Part shown: piece by piece, positions 1-10,000 of the stretch | Layout of the letters: each line of letters opens with the position of its first letter | Position numbering within the stretch: the stretch's first letter is position 1 | Origin: Cyclobacteriaceae bacterium | GTDB taxonomy: Bacteria; Bacteroidota; Bacteroidia; Cytophagales; Cyclobacteriaceae | DNA: 64,000 bases | Assembly (NCBI GenBank): GCA_028281285.1 | Contig: JANQKF010000033.1 | Location: 1-64,000 of the forward strand | Direction: 5' to 3' | Notes under the pieces: model-generated | Told to the model about the DNA's origin: nothing | Seen by the model: the letters and a program-made list of their open reading frames with translations, nothing else | Database searches by the model: none | Made by a program: the position numbers and the translations under genes

Positions 1-271
1 CTCCAATAATAAAGGCGATAACGATGAATATATGTGTTGTTTCAACGAGTGTTGATATTAATGCAAGCAATGCTCCGGCAACTACTACAAAGATGGCAAG
101 CACACGATACTCGGCACTTAGGAAGGCCAATGCACCCTCTCGGATGTATTTCGCCAGGTCTTGCATCTTTTGTTCTCCTGCGTCCTGCTTATTCACCCAA
201 CGGGCCTTTATCACCATCACAAGCAGACCGAGAAGTCCTAGCACTGGAACTGCATAAATAAGGTATTCCAT
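1..271 (-). CDS. hppA: Membrane-bound (H+ or Na+) pyrophosphatase, N-terminal part
   Basis: Only the first 90 codons lie in the window; the gene runs off the left edge. The product begins MEYLIYAVPVLGLLGLL, a first membrane helix, followed by a short polar stretch with KQDAGEQKMQDLAKYIREGA and then two more hydrophobic helices. That N-terminal pattern (helix, WVxKQDAG, IxxGAxAFLxxEY) is characteristic of ion-translocating inorganic pyrophosphatases, which couple hydrolysis of pyrophosphate to H+ or Na+ export across the inner membrane. The catalytic loops and the residues that separate H+ from Na+ pumps are outside the window, so ion specificity cannot be told. The ATG at 269-271 is the only plausible start. 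The 210 bp between it and folE hold no gene. Confidence 0.85.
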   Translation of the reverse strand, partial: MEYLIYAVPVLGLLGLLVMVIKARWVNKQDAGEQKMQDLAKYIREGALAFLSAEYRVLAIFVVVAGALLALISTLVETTHIFIVIAFIIG

Positions 272-481
272 GTTTTAATAATCTGTTTTGTAAAAGACGT
301 GCAAAGATAAGGGATGAAACCTTAAAAATGAAGCTAATCGAAGGCTTAAAATTAAGATAATCCAGAGTTTATAAGTCCCTTATTATTAGGGGGTTAATTT
401 GTTGTGAGACAGCTCACACAATGGTCTTGTGGATAAGAAATCTTTGTTGATGATAAATTCAGAACAAATTCTATAGTCAGA

Positions 482-1165
482 TCAAAGGATATATTCCAAA
501 AATTCCTTCTTGGTAGCTTCCTCCTTGAACTTACCATGAAACTGGGCGGTAACCGTGCTGCTGTTCACATCTTTGATGCCGCGTGATGAAACACAAAGGT
601 GTTCGGCATCAATAACAACCGCAACGTCCTCAGTTCCCATTAATTCTATCAATTCTTTGGCAATTTGAACTGTTAGTCGCTCTTGCACTTGTGGGCGTTT
701 CGCGTAGTATTCAACAATCCGATTGATTTTGGATAGTCCAATCACTTGCCCATTTGATATGTATGCCACATGAGCTTTTCCTATAATGGGCACAAAATGG
801 TGCTCACAATTGGAATAGAACGTAATGTTCTTTTCCACAAGCATTTCATTGTATTGATACTTATTGTCAAAAAGGGCAACCTTAGGTTTGTTAGCAGGAT
901 TTAGTCCACTAAAGATTTCCTTGATGTACATCTTCGCAACACGTTTTGGAGTGCCCTTCAGGCTGTCATCGGTCAAATCCAGACCCATGATTTCCATGAT
1001 GTCCCTGAATTTGTCCTCAATCAATTCCATCTTCAGGTTATCATCCATTTCAAAGGCATTCTCCTTTAGTGGAGTATCATAGGATGATCCGATATGTTCA
1101 TCACCGATTTCTTCGATGGTCAAATTATCAAGCGGGGTACTCAACAAAGTTCCGTTCTGTTTCAT
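482..1165 (-). CDS. folE: GTP cyclohydrolase I
   Basis: This 227-residue enzyme converts GTP to 7,8-dihydroneopterin triphosphate, the entry step for folate, tetrahydropterin or queuosine. The zinc ligands are visible and correctly spaced: Cys120 and His123 in NCEHHFVP, and Cys191 in EHLCVSSRG, matching Cys110, His113 and Cys181 of the E. coli enzyme with a constant offset of ten. The SKINRIVEYYAKRPQVQERL segment of the tunnel-fold core is intact. The first 40 residues are acidic and poorly conserved, as in other family members with a variable N-terminus. Its start overlaps the 3' end of the upstream pterin gene by 38 bp, so the two are almost certainly co-transcribed and translationally coupled. 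Confidence 0.95.
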   Translation of the reverse strand: MKQNGTLLSTPLDNLTIEEIGDEHIGSSYDTPLKENAFEMDDNLKMELIEDKFRDIMEIMGLDLTDDSLKGTPKRVAKMYIKEIFSGLNPANKPKVALFDNKYQYNEMLVEKNITFYSNCEHHFVPIIGKAHVAYISNGQVIGLSKINRIVEYYAKRPQVQERLTVQIAKELIELMGTEDVAVVIDAEHLCVSSRGIKDVNSSTVTAQFHGKFKEEATKKEFLEYIL

Positions 1166-1535
1166 AAAGTGTAATTTTCAGATCAAGATGATCTTCGATC
1201 TGCTCTCTCAAAATTGTATAGATCACCCTAACTATATTTTCAGCGGTAGGGTTTAGATTTTTGAATTCCTCAACATCCAGATTCAGATTTTTATGATCAA
1301 ACTTGTTCGTGATATGCTCTTTGATCAAATCACTTAAAACCTTCATGTCATAGACATAGCCAGTTTCCGGATCAGGTTCTCCCGACACTCTGACGATCAA
1401 CTCATAATTATGCCCATGGAAGTACTCGTTATTACACTTACCAAATACGGCCTCGTTTTTTTCTTTGGACCAATTAGGATTATGCAACCTATGAGCTGCA
1501 TTAAAATGCTCTTTTCTGAATACGGCTACTTTCAT
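1128..1535 (-). CDS. 6-pyruvoyl/6-carboxy-tetrahydropterin synthase (PTPS/QueD family)
   Basis: A 135-residue tunnel-fold enzyme acting on dihydroneopterin triphosphate, the product of the adjacent folE. The zinc-binding histidines are His15 (HFNAAHRLH), His40 and His42 (FHGHNYEL), and the probable catalytic cysteine is Cys34 (FGKCNNEY). The C-terminal LYETERNFVEY resembles the ET-x-x-N segment of PTPS more than the ETCTAGC end of E. coli QueD, so the choice between tetrahydropterin and queuosine precursor synthesis is open; no queC or queE is nearby. I start at the ATG at 1533-1535; an in-frame TTG two codons upstream is a weaker candidate. It is the first gene of a two-gene operon with folE. 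Confidence 0.88.
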   Translation of the reverse strand: MKVAVFRKEHFNAAHRLHNPNWSKEKNEAVFGKCNNEYFHGHNYELIVRVSGEPDPETGYVYDMKVLSDLIKEHITNKFDHKNLNLDVEEFKNLNPTAENIVRVIYTILREQIEDHLDLKITLYETERNFVEYPA

Positions 1536-1702
1536 AGTCAATAATTGAACACAATTTTCTCATGAAAGCCTTGCTTTCAATCTTATCCTTTATGTGTGCC
1601 TGAAATTAAATCTGAATGAAGTTAATCACCCGTAAGTTCTGAGTAGAAAGGATGTCTACCACGGACTCACTCAATCTAAAACCAAGATCGAACTAATTTT
1701 GT

Positions 1703-4700
1703 TCAATTTTGATTTTTTTTCTCTTCAAGTACCATATTCGCCTCCAAATACTCACTTGGTAATTTGCCAAAACGATTGTGGAATTGTTCGGAGAAATATC
1801 GACTAGAGGTAAAACCGACAGCTCTTGCTACATCTTTTACTTGGACATAAGTTTTTTGTTCCAGGTAAGTGCGTGCCATTGTTAGTCTTATCTCCTTAAT
1901 GTAAGATACAGGAGTCAATCCGGTGATCTTTTTGAGGTTACGTTGAAATTGTCGTTCACTGAGTTCCAGTTTCTCAGCAATGGAGGCTACGTTGAAATCT
2001 ACCTTATTCATGTTTTCCAAGGTGAGTTGACGTAACCTTGACAACCATTGGTCGGGTGATTCTGGGTGATCGACTTCCTCTGTGTCCTCTGCAGTTTCGG
2101 TTAATGCCAGCTCTCTTGCTTTCGCATTGCGTAAAAGGTTTCGAAGTCTTGCCTTTAATTCTTCACTAGAGAAAGGTTTCAACTGGTAATCGTCAACTCC
2201 CAGGGTAAAGGCTTCCAATTTGTCTTCTTCTGCCGAACGTGCAGTTAGCATGAGCAGAGGGATGTGCTTGGTTTTCTCATTGGACCTGACATGTTTTAGA
2301 AATTCCAAGCCATCCATTTCAGGCATCATCAAATCGGAGATAATCAGATCGGGTAACTTGTTGTCAGATAAATGGGCCAGTCCTTCCTTTCCATTATTGG
2401 CGACACTTACAGTATGATATTCGTGCAGGAGTTTTTTGATGTAGTCCTGCATATCCTTATTATCTTCCACAAGAAGAAGGCGAGTTTTACCCGGATCCAA
2501 CTCTAGTTCTGTAAGCTCTTCATCGTACAATTGCTCATCGACAGATTCTGATTCTGTTGACTTTCGATGGTAGACATCCTTTGGGAGTTTCAAGGTGAAA
2601 CTAGAGCCTTTTTCAATTTTGCTTTCTACTTCCAGACTTCCGTCCAATAATTGACTCAATTCCTTCGACATAGCTAATCCGATTCCAGTACCACCCTGGA
2701 TAGCTTTGGTGGTGTCTTTGGTCTGGAAGAAACGTTCGAAAATATGAGGAAGGTCTTTTTCTGCAATACCAGAGCCTGTGTCCTTGATTTCGATGGTTAA
2801 TTGCTCGGACATTTCGGTAACCAAGAGGGAGATATGCCCCCCTGCCGGGGTGAACTTGAATGCGTTGCTTAATAGATTCGTCAGGATTCTATCTACCAGG
2901 CGTTGATCGAGCAAAACCACCAAATCGTGATTTCCATGATATTGATAATCGTAATTGATCCGCTTGTAATCTGCCTGTGATAAGAAATTATTGAAGATAA
3001 CCTCGAAGTATTCTTTGGCTAGAGTGGGCTGAGGTGTAATGGTCAGTTTCTTTGCGTCTAGCTTTGACAAGTCAAGAATCTCTTCAACCAAATTGGACAT
3101 GCTATGACCATTTCTTTGAACCCGCTTTAATTCTTCTTCAACTTCTTGATTAAGCGAATGACCTCTTAAGAGGTTGGACACCGGTCCGAGAATAAGTGTA
3201 AGTGGTGTTCGTAGCTCGTGGGAGACATTGGCAAAAAACCTCGATTTAATTTTGTCCATCTCACGAAGTTCTTCGGCCTGTTCGCTGATCTGCTTGGTTC
3301 GAACTTTCACCTCTTTTTCCAACCTTTCCTGATTTCTCCTTAGTGTTTGAAGTCGGTACTGGAAAAAAGCATAGATGGCGATCAGGAGCAATACCCCAAT
3401 AAGCAGGAAGAACCACCATCTCATGTAGATTGGACGAATGACATTGATCGGAATACTGACTTCACGAGACCATTGTCCATTTGGGCCTTGTCCCCTAAGA
3501 TTCAGGGTGTAATCTCCATAGGGGAGTGCATTAATACGAAATGTGGGCTGATCAACATAATTCCAACCGGCATCCAATTCAGCGATTTGATAAGAGAAAG
3601 TGTTGAACTCGGAATCAACATAGTCCAGCAAGGAGAAATCCAGTTTAAAGCCCAATTCACTAGGATGAATGTCAATTCTATTCAAACGCAATAGTTCGGA
3701 AGTTTGGTCTTGGTAGGCCCCTGTCTTTTTGGATTGTTTTTCAAGATTCGTGAGTTTAATGTCCAGACTTTCCTCGGCATCCATAAAGTCCTTTGGATTG
3801 AACATGGTAACTCCATCCAAATTACCGAAGAATATTCTGCCGTCTTCCGTCTGAAAATATGAGCCTGTATTGAACTCTTCGTGTATCAAGCCATCACCTT
3901 GCAGATACGTGCTGACGCTATAGTCTGAAAGGGAAATACGCATAATCCCCCGGTTGCTGGATACCCACATGTATCCGAATTCGTCCTCAAAGGAGGCATA
4001 AACCACATTATCTGACAATCCCTCATTGATGGTTAATTGCAGGTATTCTCCAGATCGTGTATTAAGTCGTATGAGTCCGCCTCCTTTGGTTGAGAGCCAT
4101 AGATAACCGTCAGTATCTTCCCTAATATGGCTGATCATATTGAATGGAAGATAATGGCCATCATCACCCTTGGAATGAAATCTTCTGAGTATCTCTCCAT
4201 CCAGGCTTAATAGATATAAACCTGTAGCGGTTCCGATCCAAATACCTTCCTCATTTTCGTAAAAGGCAAGCACGGCCGAATGTTCAAGTTCAGGGTATTG
4301 CCCATAACCCTGAAAGTGCTCAATGGTACTATCGCTCGCATGCAAGTATGCTAAACCCGTGGATCGTCCAATCCAAAGTTTTTGGTTTCGGTCGATATGT
4401 GCCGACCATAGAATTTGAAGTACAGCTGGAGTCGAGTCATTCGCGTTTTGTTCTAATGCTCTCTCGCTATACGTATAGTCAGTAAACTTGTCAGTTTTGA
4501 AATCATAGCGTGCTACTCTTGTTCCTTCATCGGTGTACCAAAGATTACCTTGTAGATCTTCGATCAGGGCTAAGCGTTTTAGAAAAGCCAGATCTCCACC
4601 ATTGTTGTAGAAGTCACCTGTTGGCCCAAAGTACTCACGGACCTGTTTGTTCAGGTCAATTCTAAAGGAGGGTCCTAAACCATTGGTATATAACCGATTG

Positions 4701-5881
4701 TCCCGATCTACAAACAGTCCGCGTGCTCCGTATCCATTGATGCCGAAAACACTAATGTCGGTGACATAATTCGTGAATTTAGATTTCTTCAAAGAGGCCA
4801 TATGCACCCTTCCCTCATGATTAGCCCAGGAAGTTCCATTCCTATCAAATGCAAGAAATCTGGGCCAGGAGAAGAATGGGTCAGCCCTGTTGAATTTATA
4901 GATGCTATCCAGGTTAATATTATGTATTTTGAATCTAAACCCATGTTTGCTGTCTGTCCATATCCGCTTTTTTCTACTGTCGAAACCTATGAGACGCTCT
5001 TTGACCCAAAAATCCCCAGCACCAGGAGGAAATCCTGATTTGGAATTGTAAAGCCCTTTTACCGGATTACCGTCTAAATGAAATGCTCCCGGGATCTCGT
5101 CCAAAAAATAGATATGGCCATCTGAGTCAACCCCTATTAAATTGATATCTCCAGTACTGCGCCTATTAATGGATTGTTCCTGTTGTCCTTGTTTGTTTAT
5201 GAAGACCACTTTACTACCCATTGACACCCATATGCCATCAGGCCCTGGAATACTGCTTGTTATTTCATTCTCTCCATTGTAGACTAAATGGAAGTAATGT
5301 TTACCATCTTCCACATGATGATAGTATACTCGACTGTCCTTGGTTTTAATCCAAATTTCAGAATTGTCCATGAATTGCTCGATGGCCCTGAATTGAGAAA
5401 TATCGAAGGGGAGGTCTTCTTTGATGTACTCTTCCAGAGATATAGCGCGTCCTTGAAGGGGATCAAAGATCTGTAATTGACGTTCGTTGTTTGCATCGAT
5501 ATTATGACCGGATAGCCAAATTTTATTATTCGCATCTTCAGCAATTCCATTAATAAAGTTGAATTTCAATGCTCCATTGGCAACGGTATAGGTAGTGATT
5601 TGATTTGCGTCATACCTACTCAATCCATATTCAGTTCCAAACCACATAAAGCCTGCTTGATCTTGATAAAAGGAAATGACATTTCTACCAGCCAACCCAT
5701 CTTCAATACCTATGGATTTGGTCTTGAATTGATATTGTTGAGCTTCACAAACAAAGCACAACATGCCCAATAGGAACAAGGGCAAAAGTCTCAAACTTGA
5801 GTTTGGCGCACGCTTTTTCAAGAGGTAGGTCAATAGGATGATAAATATAAAACGTCCGTGAAAATCAAGGGGACAGTCCAT
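1703..5881 (-). CDS. Hybrid two-component system protein (propeller sensor, kinase, receiver, AraC)
   Basis: A 1392-residue one-protein signalling system. In order: a signal-type hydrophobic stretch ending in CFVCEAQQ near residue 48; two-component-regulator propeller repeats to about 740 (first one GFMWFGTEYGLSRYD); a Y_Y_Y domain near 745-805; one membrane helix near 822-843; a coiled linker; HisKA with FFANVSHELRTPLTL (phospho-acceptor His near 889); HATPase with DTGSGIAEKDLPHIF and GGTGIGLAMSKEL; a receiver with ISDLMMPEMDG (Asp near 1184); and a C-terminal AraC/HTH_18 domain. It senses a periplasmic ligand and binds DNA from the cytoplasmic side. Such proteins usually control glycan-use loci; here no susCD pair is adjacent, and the divergent cell-surface operon is the obvious target. 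The true start may be an in-frame TTG at codon 21, which would give a compact MKKR-type signal peptide. Confidence 0.93.
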   Translation of the reverse strand: MDCPLDFHGRFIFIILLTYLLKKRAPNSSLRLLPLFLLGMLCFVCEAQQYQFKTKSIGIEDGLAGRNVISFYQDQAGFMWFGTEYGLSRYDANQITTYTVANGALKFNFINGIAEDANNKIWLSGHNIDANNERQLQIFDPLQGRAISLEEYIKEDLPFDISQFRAIEQFMDNSEIWIKTKDSRVYYHHVEDGKHYFHLVYNGENEITSSIPGPDGIWVSMGSKVVFINKQGQQEQSINRRSTGDINLIGVDSDGHIYFLDEIPGAFHLDGNPVKGLYNSKSGFPPGAGDFWVKERLIGFDSRKKRIWTDSKHGFRFKIHNINLDSIYKFNRADPFFSWPRFLAFDRNGTSWANHEGRVHMASLKKSKFTNYVTDISVFGINGYGARGLFVDRDNRLYTNGLGPSFRIDLNKQVREYFGPTGDFYNNGGDLAFLKRLALIEDLQGNLWYTDEGTRVARYDFKTDKFTDYTYSERALEQNANDSTPAVLQILWSAHIDRNQKLWIGRSTGLAYLHASDSTIEHFQGYGQYPELEHSAVLAFYENEEGIWIGTATGLYLLSLDGEILRRFHSKGDDGHYLPFNMISHIREDTDGYLWLSTKGGGLIRLNTRSGEYLQLTINEGLSDNVVYASFEDEFGYMWVSSNRGIMRISLSDYSVSTYLQGDGLIHEEFNTGSYFQTEDGRIFFGNLDGVTMFNPKDFMDAEESLDIKLTNLEKQSKKTGAYQDQTSELLRLNRIDIHPSELGFKLDFSLLDYVDSEFNTFSYQIAELDAGWNYVDQPTFRINALPYGDYTLNLRGQGPNGQWSREVSIPINVIRPIYMRWWFFLLIGVLLLIAIYAFFQYRLQTLRRNQERLEKEVKVRTKQISEQAEELREMDKIKSRFFANVSHELRTPLTLILGPVSNLLRGHSLNQEVEEELKRVQRNGHSMSNLVEEILDLSKLDAKKLTITPQPTLAKEYFEVIFNNFLSQADYKRINYDYQYHGNHDLVVLLDQRLVDRILTNLLSNAFKFTPAGGHISLLVTEMSEQLTIEIKDTGSGIAEKDLPHIFERFFQTKDTTKAIQGGTGIGLAMSKELSQLLDGSLEVESKIEKGSSFTLKLPKDVYHRKSTESESVDEQLYDEELTELELDPGKTRLLLVEDNKDMQDYIKKLLHEYHTVSVANNGKEGLAHLSDNKLPDLIISDLMMPEMDGLEFLKHVRSNEKTKHIPLLMLTARSAEEDKLEAFTLGVDDYQLKPFSSEELKARLRNLLRNAKARELALTETAEDTEEVDHPESPDQWLSRLRQLTLENMNKVDFNVASIAEKLELSERQFQRNLKKITGLTPVSYIKEIRLTMARTYLEQKTYVQVKDVARAVGFTSSRYFSEQFHNRFGKLPSEYLEANMVLEEKKNQN

Positions 5882-6080
5882 CCAATATTCTTTATTAACT
5901 CAATAAAGTTATATGCATAATTGAAAAAGTTAAAAATGTCGGAAAATTCTATGTAGAATGTCGGGTTTTCTGCATGTGGCACTTACATGAATCTGAAATG
6001 CGGAAATCTATCTTTAAACACACCTCAATCGAGTAGTTGCGAAGCCATCGCTTCTAATCGATAACATAACGTACAAAACG

Positions 6081-7052
6081 ATGAAACGAATTCTACTTTC
6101 CATTCTACTATGTGTGACAACAGTCACTTTAACAGCACAAACTAACATAGCCGAAAAAGGCTTTGGTTTCCAGGGCTATGCAAGAAACCTTGATGGCTCG
6201 GCAGTGAGTAATCAAACTGTTCAGGTAAAATTTTCAATTTACCCGGAAGGACAGAGCAATGAGTTTGAAGAGACTCAGACTTTAGAGACTGATGCTTTTG
6301 GAGTATTCACAGCGGAGGTGGGCAGCGTAAATACGATACCTTTTTCAAATCTAAACTTTGCTAATTCCAATTACTTCCTGAAAGTAGAGGTGAGCGTTCA
6401 AGGTGGCAATCTTTTTGAGATCAGCAATACCAAATTACAAAGTGTGCCTTATGCTCAGGCAGCAGCCAATGGTGTACCTACCGGGACGATTTTACCCTTT
6501 GGTGGAGAAACGATACCGGATGGTTTTGTTGTATGTGACGGTGCTTCTTATTCAAAGACAGATACCAAATACAAGGCACTGGCAACGGCACTAAATGGGG
6601 CCTGGGGTCAAAGTGGTAACAACTTCAATGTGCCAGATTTGAGAGGAATGTTCCTTCGAGGTGTAGATGGTGGAGCAGGTAATGATCCAAATGCTGGAAC
6701 AAGAGTGGCGAAAAACAACGGTTTTTCCGGGGATCGGGTAGGTAGTATCCAGGCCGATGGAACGGCATTGAATGGATTGGGTGTTGCGGGTGGACCAGAC
6801 CTTACGACAAGTTCCAACGGTGCACACACACATACTGTTGACATATTTAGGGATAACATTGGTAACCCTGATGGTGCGCTCGATATTCATACCGGTGGAG
6901 AGCAAGGAAGGAGATATTGGAGAGGTAATGGAGCTACAAAGCAGACAGACTCAAGAGGTGCTCATACCCATACTGTCACCGTTAATTTGGAATCGGCTGA
7001 TTCTGAGACGAGGCCTTTAAATGCAGGAGTGATTTACATAATCAAGCTTTAG
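6081..7052 (+). CDS. Secreted phage tail-collar domain protein
   Basis: A 323-residue protein with a signal peptide (residues 1-19, ending VTLTAQ). Residues about 25-135 form the Bacteroidota-type N-terminal module GFGFQGYARNLDGSAVSNQT ... LQSVPYAQAAANG seen ahead of many surface fibres. Residues about 137-200 form a phage tail-collar domain: GTILPFGGETIPDGFVVCDG, then NNFNVPDLRGMFLRGVDGG. The remainder is glycine- and histidine-rich (SSNGAHTHTVD and RGAHTHTVTV repeat) and ends ETRPLNAGVIYIIKL, the usual collar C-terminus. Collar domains occur in tail fibres and in secreted bacterial proteins of unknown role; no phage structural genes are nearby, so a surface protein is more likely than a prophage part. 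It lies 22 bp ahead of the giant gene and is the first gene of the operon. Confidence 0.85.
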   Translation: MKRILLSILLCVTTVTLTAQTNIAEKGFGFQGYARNLDGSAVSNQTVQVKFSIYPEGQSNEFEETQTLETDAFGVFTAEVGSVNTIPFSNLNFANSNYFLKVEVSVQGGNLFEISNTKLQSVPYAQAAANGVPTGTILPFGGETIPDGFVVCDGASYSKTDTKYKALATALNGAWGQSGNNFNVPDLRGMFLRGVDGGAGNDPNAGTRVAKNNGFSGDRVGSIQADGTALNGLGVAGGPDLTTSSNGAHTHTVDIFRDNIGNPDGALDIHTGGEQGRRYWRGNGATKQTDSRGAHTHTVTVNLESADSETRPLNAGVIYIIKL

Positions 7053-7074
7053 GAGTCACTTTAAACCCAAGATT

Positions 7075-10000
7075 ATGAAAAGGGCTCTTTTTACAATAAT
7101 ACTATTGTTATCTGCCTTTTATGTTCACAGCCAGGTATCGGGTACAGTCAATACATTAGGCTATGCCCAAGGCCAAAAAACTGTGGAACAAAATGGTCAA
7201 AAGATAGTAATAGGGATTTCTGGTGTGGGCTTTCTGGGAACTCAGAATAAGACAATTGCTCCCACTACCGCCACTTCTGATGAGGTGGTTGCTATGGCCG
7301 GATTTAATAACCTCTTGGCCTATTTTCCGCAGCTGTTGGATGAAGATTTCTTTATTTCAAAAGGCTATTTTCCCGACTATATTCAATTGAGGTGGAACCT
7401 GGAAAGAGACACTGAAAGTATCTCAAGGTTTCAGCTTTTCAGGAAACCATTGAATACAGAAGGTGATTCAATTCTGATAGCCACATTGGCTCCTGACATT
7501 TTTTCTTATCAGGACGAAACGGCCGAACTGGGGACACTCTACAAGTACACACTATTCGCTAAAGGAGTGGCAGACGATCTTCGTTTGGAGTTTGTCAATT
7601 GGATTCAGGATGACGGTTTTGCCTTTCCAGCAGGCTCTGTTTCAGGGCAAATCAATTATGAGGGTGGAACAGCTGTTCAGTCGGTACAGGTATTGGCTTC
7701 AACTGATGGAAGGTTGAAAGGTAAATCAGTCGATCTTGATGGTCAGAATTCGTTTCTAAGAGTTATACATAAGGCCGATGATGATGAGCTTGAGCTAAAT
7801 CAGGGTTTCACGATACAACTTTGGACAAAGTATGAGGGAAATCAGAAAGGTGTGCTTTTCAATAAGGGTGATGATTATGAATTGGACTACGATGGTCAGA
7901 AGTTGACCTTCTCTGTTGCTGATGCCACGTTGGAGATGGACTTTGTCAATCCGGTTGACAGTTTCTTTCATGTATCCGCCTCCTATATTCCAAATCAAGA
8001 ATTGAAGCTTTATGCCTTAGTGAATGAGACCCGATCATCGACCAAAACTGTAAGCGCGGGTAATACACCTGGGGTCAATAATAGTCCTATTCTCTTTGGA
8101 AGAAACTCATCGGGTAACTTCTATAAAGGCAAAATGGATGAAGCCAGAATTTGGCAAAGTGCTCTAACCAACGAAGAAATTGATAATAACTTCTCGAGGT
8201 ATATTGCTGGCTTTGAAGATAATCTTTCTGCCTATTGGAGGTTTGACATGGGGCTTACCAGAGACTTTTATGACTTTGCCAGACGAGGAGCCACATTCAC
8301 GGAAAATCATGGGTTTTTGGTTTCGGCCAACTTTTCAGACGTCACCCCTTATCAAAGTCAACTGGCTTTTCGTGGTATTACCGACAAGTTTGGTAACTAT
8401 ACCATAACGGGGTTTCCTTACGAAACTAACGGGTCACTATATCAATTTACACCATTACTTCCTCATCATACATTTGACCCTGGCCAGCAGATTCGTTTTG
8501 TAGGTCCGGGATCAGCTATTCATAACGAGGTCAATTTTACGGACAATTCCTCATTCCAGGTCAGTGGTACTGTGAAGTATAAAGACAGTCCTTTTCCTGT
8601 TGAAGGAGTTAGTATCCTCATTGATGGACAACCTGCGATTGATTCAGAAGGGAGATTAATACTAACAGACAATCTTGGACGCTTTACGGTCGATGTACCG
8701 ATCGGTGAGCATTCGATTCGAGTCAACATGCCAAATCATACTTTCGAGGATGAAGGTAGATTTCCAAAGCCGGTGGATGGGACATTGCCATTATTTGATT
8801 TCCAAGAACCTATCAATGGACTAGAGTTTGTTGACAACACTTTAATTAAGGTGGCCGGTAGAGTAGTGGGTGGTCCTATTGAAGAAGGAAAGGCGTTGGG
8901 TTTTAGTCTGTCAAAGAATAATATCGGAAATGCGACTATTACACTCACCACTCAAAAAGGCTTTGACATCACTAATGGTGAACAAACGAAAAATGTTACC
9001 GAGCGCAATGCTGGAACAGAGATTAACAATACAGTCAAACTACTTACACGAAATATCACAATCAAACCCGATACGGAAACAGGAGAATATGTAGCGTTTC
9101 TTCCTCCTGAGCAATATCGTGTGACTTCCGTTTCGGCTGGTACAAATAACTTCGATGATTCGTTTAATGTCACTTTAGATTTAAGACAGTCTTTCGGTGG
9201 TGATACCGAGAGTTTTCAGGACACGGTGGCCGCCAGTGTCAATGGGGTGCCTGTTCCAGGATATGCGCCATTTGATGAATCTGAGTATGAGGGTACAGAA
9301 GAATACCTTAGGAACGATACCTTGTTTACCGTAGCCATTGATACGTTCCGATATCAATTGCGAAAGGACTTCATCCTTAGGAATGCTCCTACCATTGTCG
9401 TTACCAACTTGGAAGGAGGGCAGCAGTTTGGCGAACCTACTTATACTTATAAGGATGAAAATCTGGGTATAGAGGAGACTATTGATCTATATGACGAGGA
9501 AACCGATACCTACACTTTCGGTCATCCAATATTCCAACAAAGGGCTGGCAATACATATGATTTCAACATTGAGTTGTTTGAGGAATATGTGAATTCGGAC
9601 AACGATAATGCTGTCGATAGGGTGCCGGTTCTTGATGGCAAAATTGAAGTAGTGAACGAACTGTCGTTCAGTAGTAATAAAATAGTGCTGCCGTTGGATA
9701 AAAATGGTAAAACCCGGTATTCTTTCAATGCAGGTTATCCGAATAGGAGCCTTGATGCGAATAATGCCGACAATAGCTTCACCAAAACCTTAAATATTAC
9801 CGCAGTTTCAGGAAATGATGGTGCTATTAAAACGGTTTGGAGGGAGAGTGACCCATTTAGGGGGATCGTGTTCGGAAGTCAGCCTATTGGTAACAACTTT
9901 GTCACTGCCGGGCCTAATGTAGTAGATTATATATTGCGTGATCCACCAGGTTCAAATAGTAGCACTTCATTAACCAAAGGTGAAACGATAGCCGTTTCCC

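Noticed and set aside
401-423. Imperfect inverted repeat TTGTGAG/CTCACACAA after folE as a terminator
   Set aside because: The arms are unequal and no T-run follows on either strand.
6081-7052. Collar-domain protein as evidence of a prophage
   Set aside because: It has a signal peptide and the Bacteroidota N-terminal surface module, and sits in an operon with T9SS-secreted proteins; no capsid, tail or lysis genes are near.
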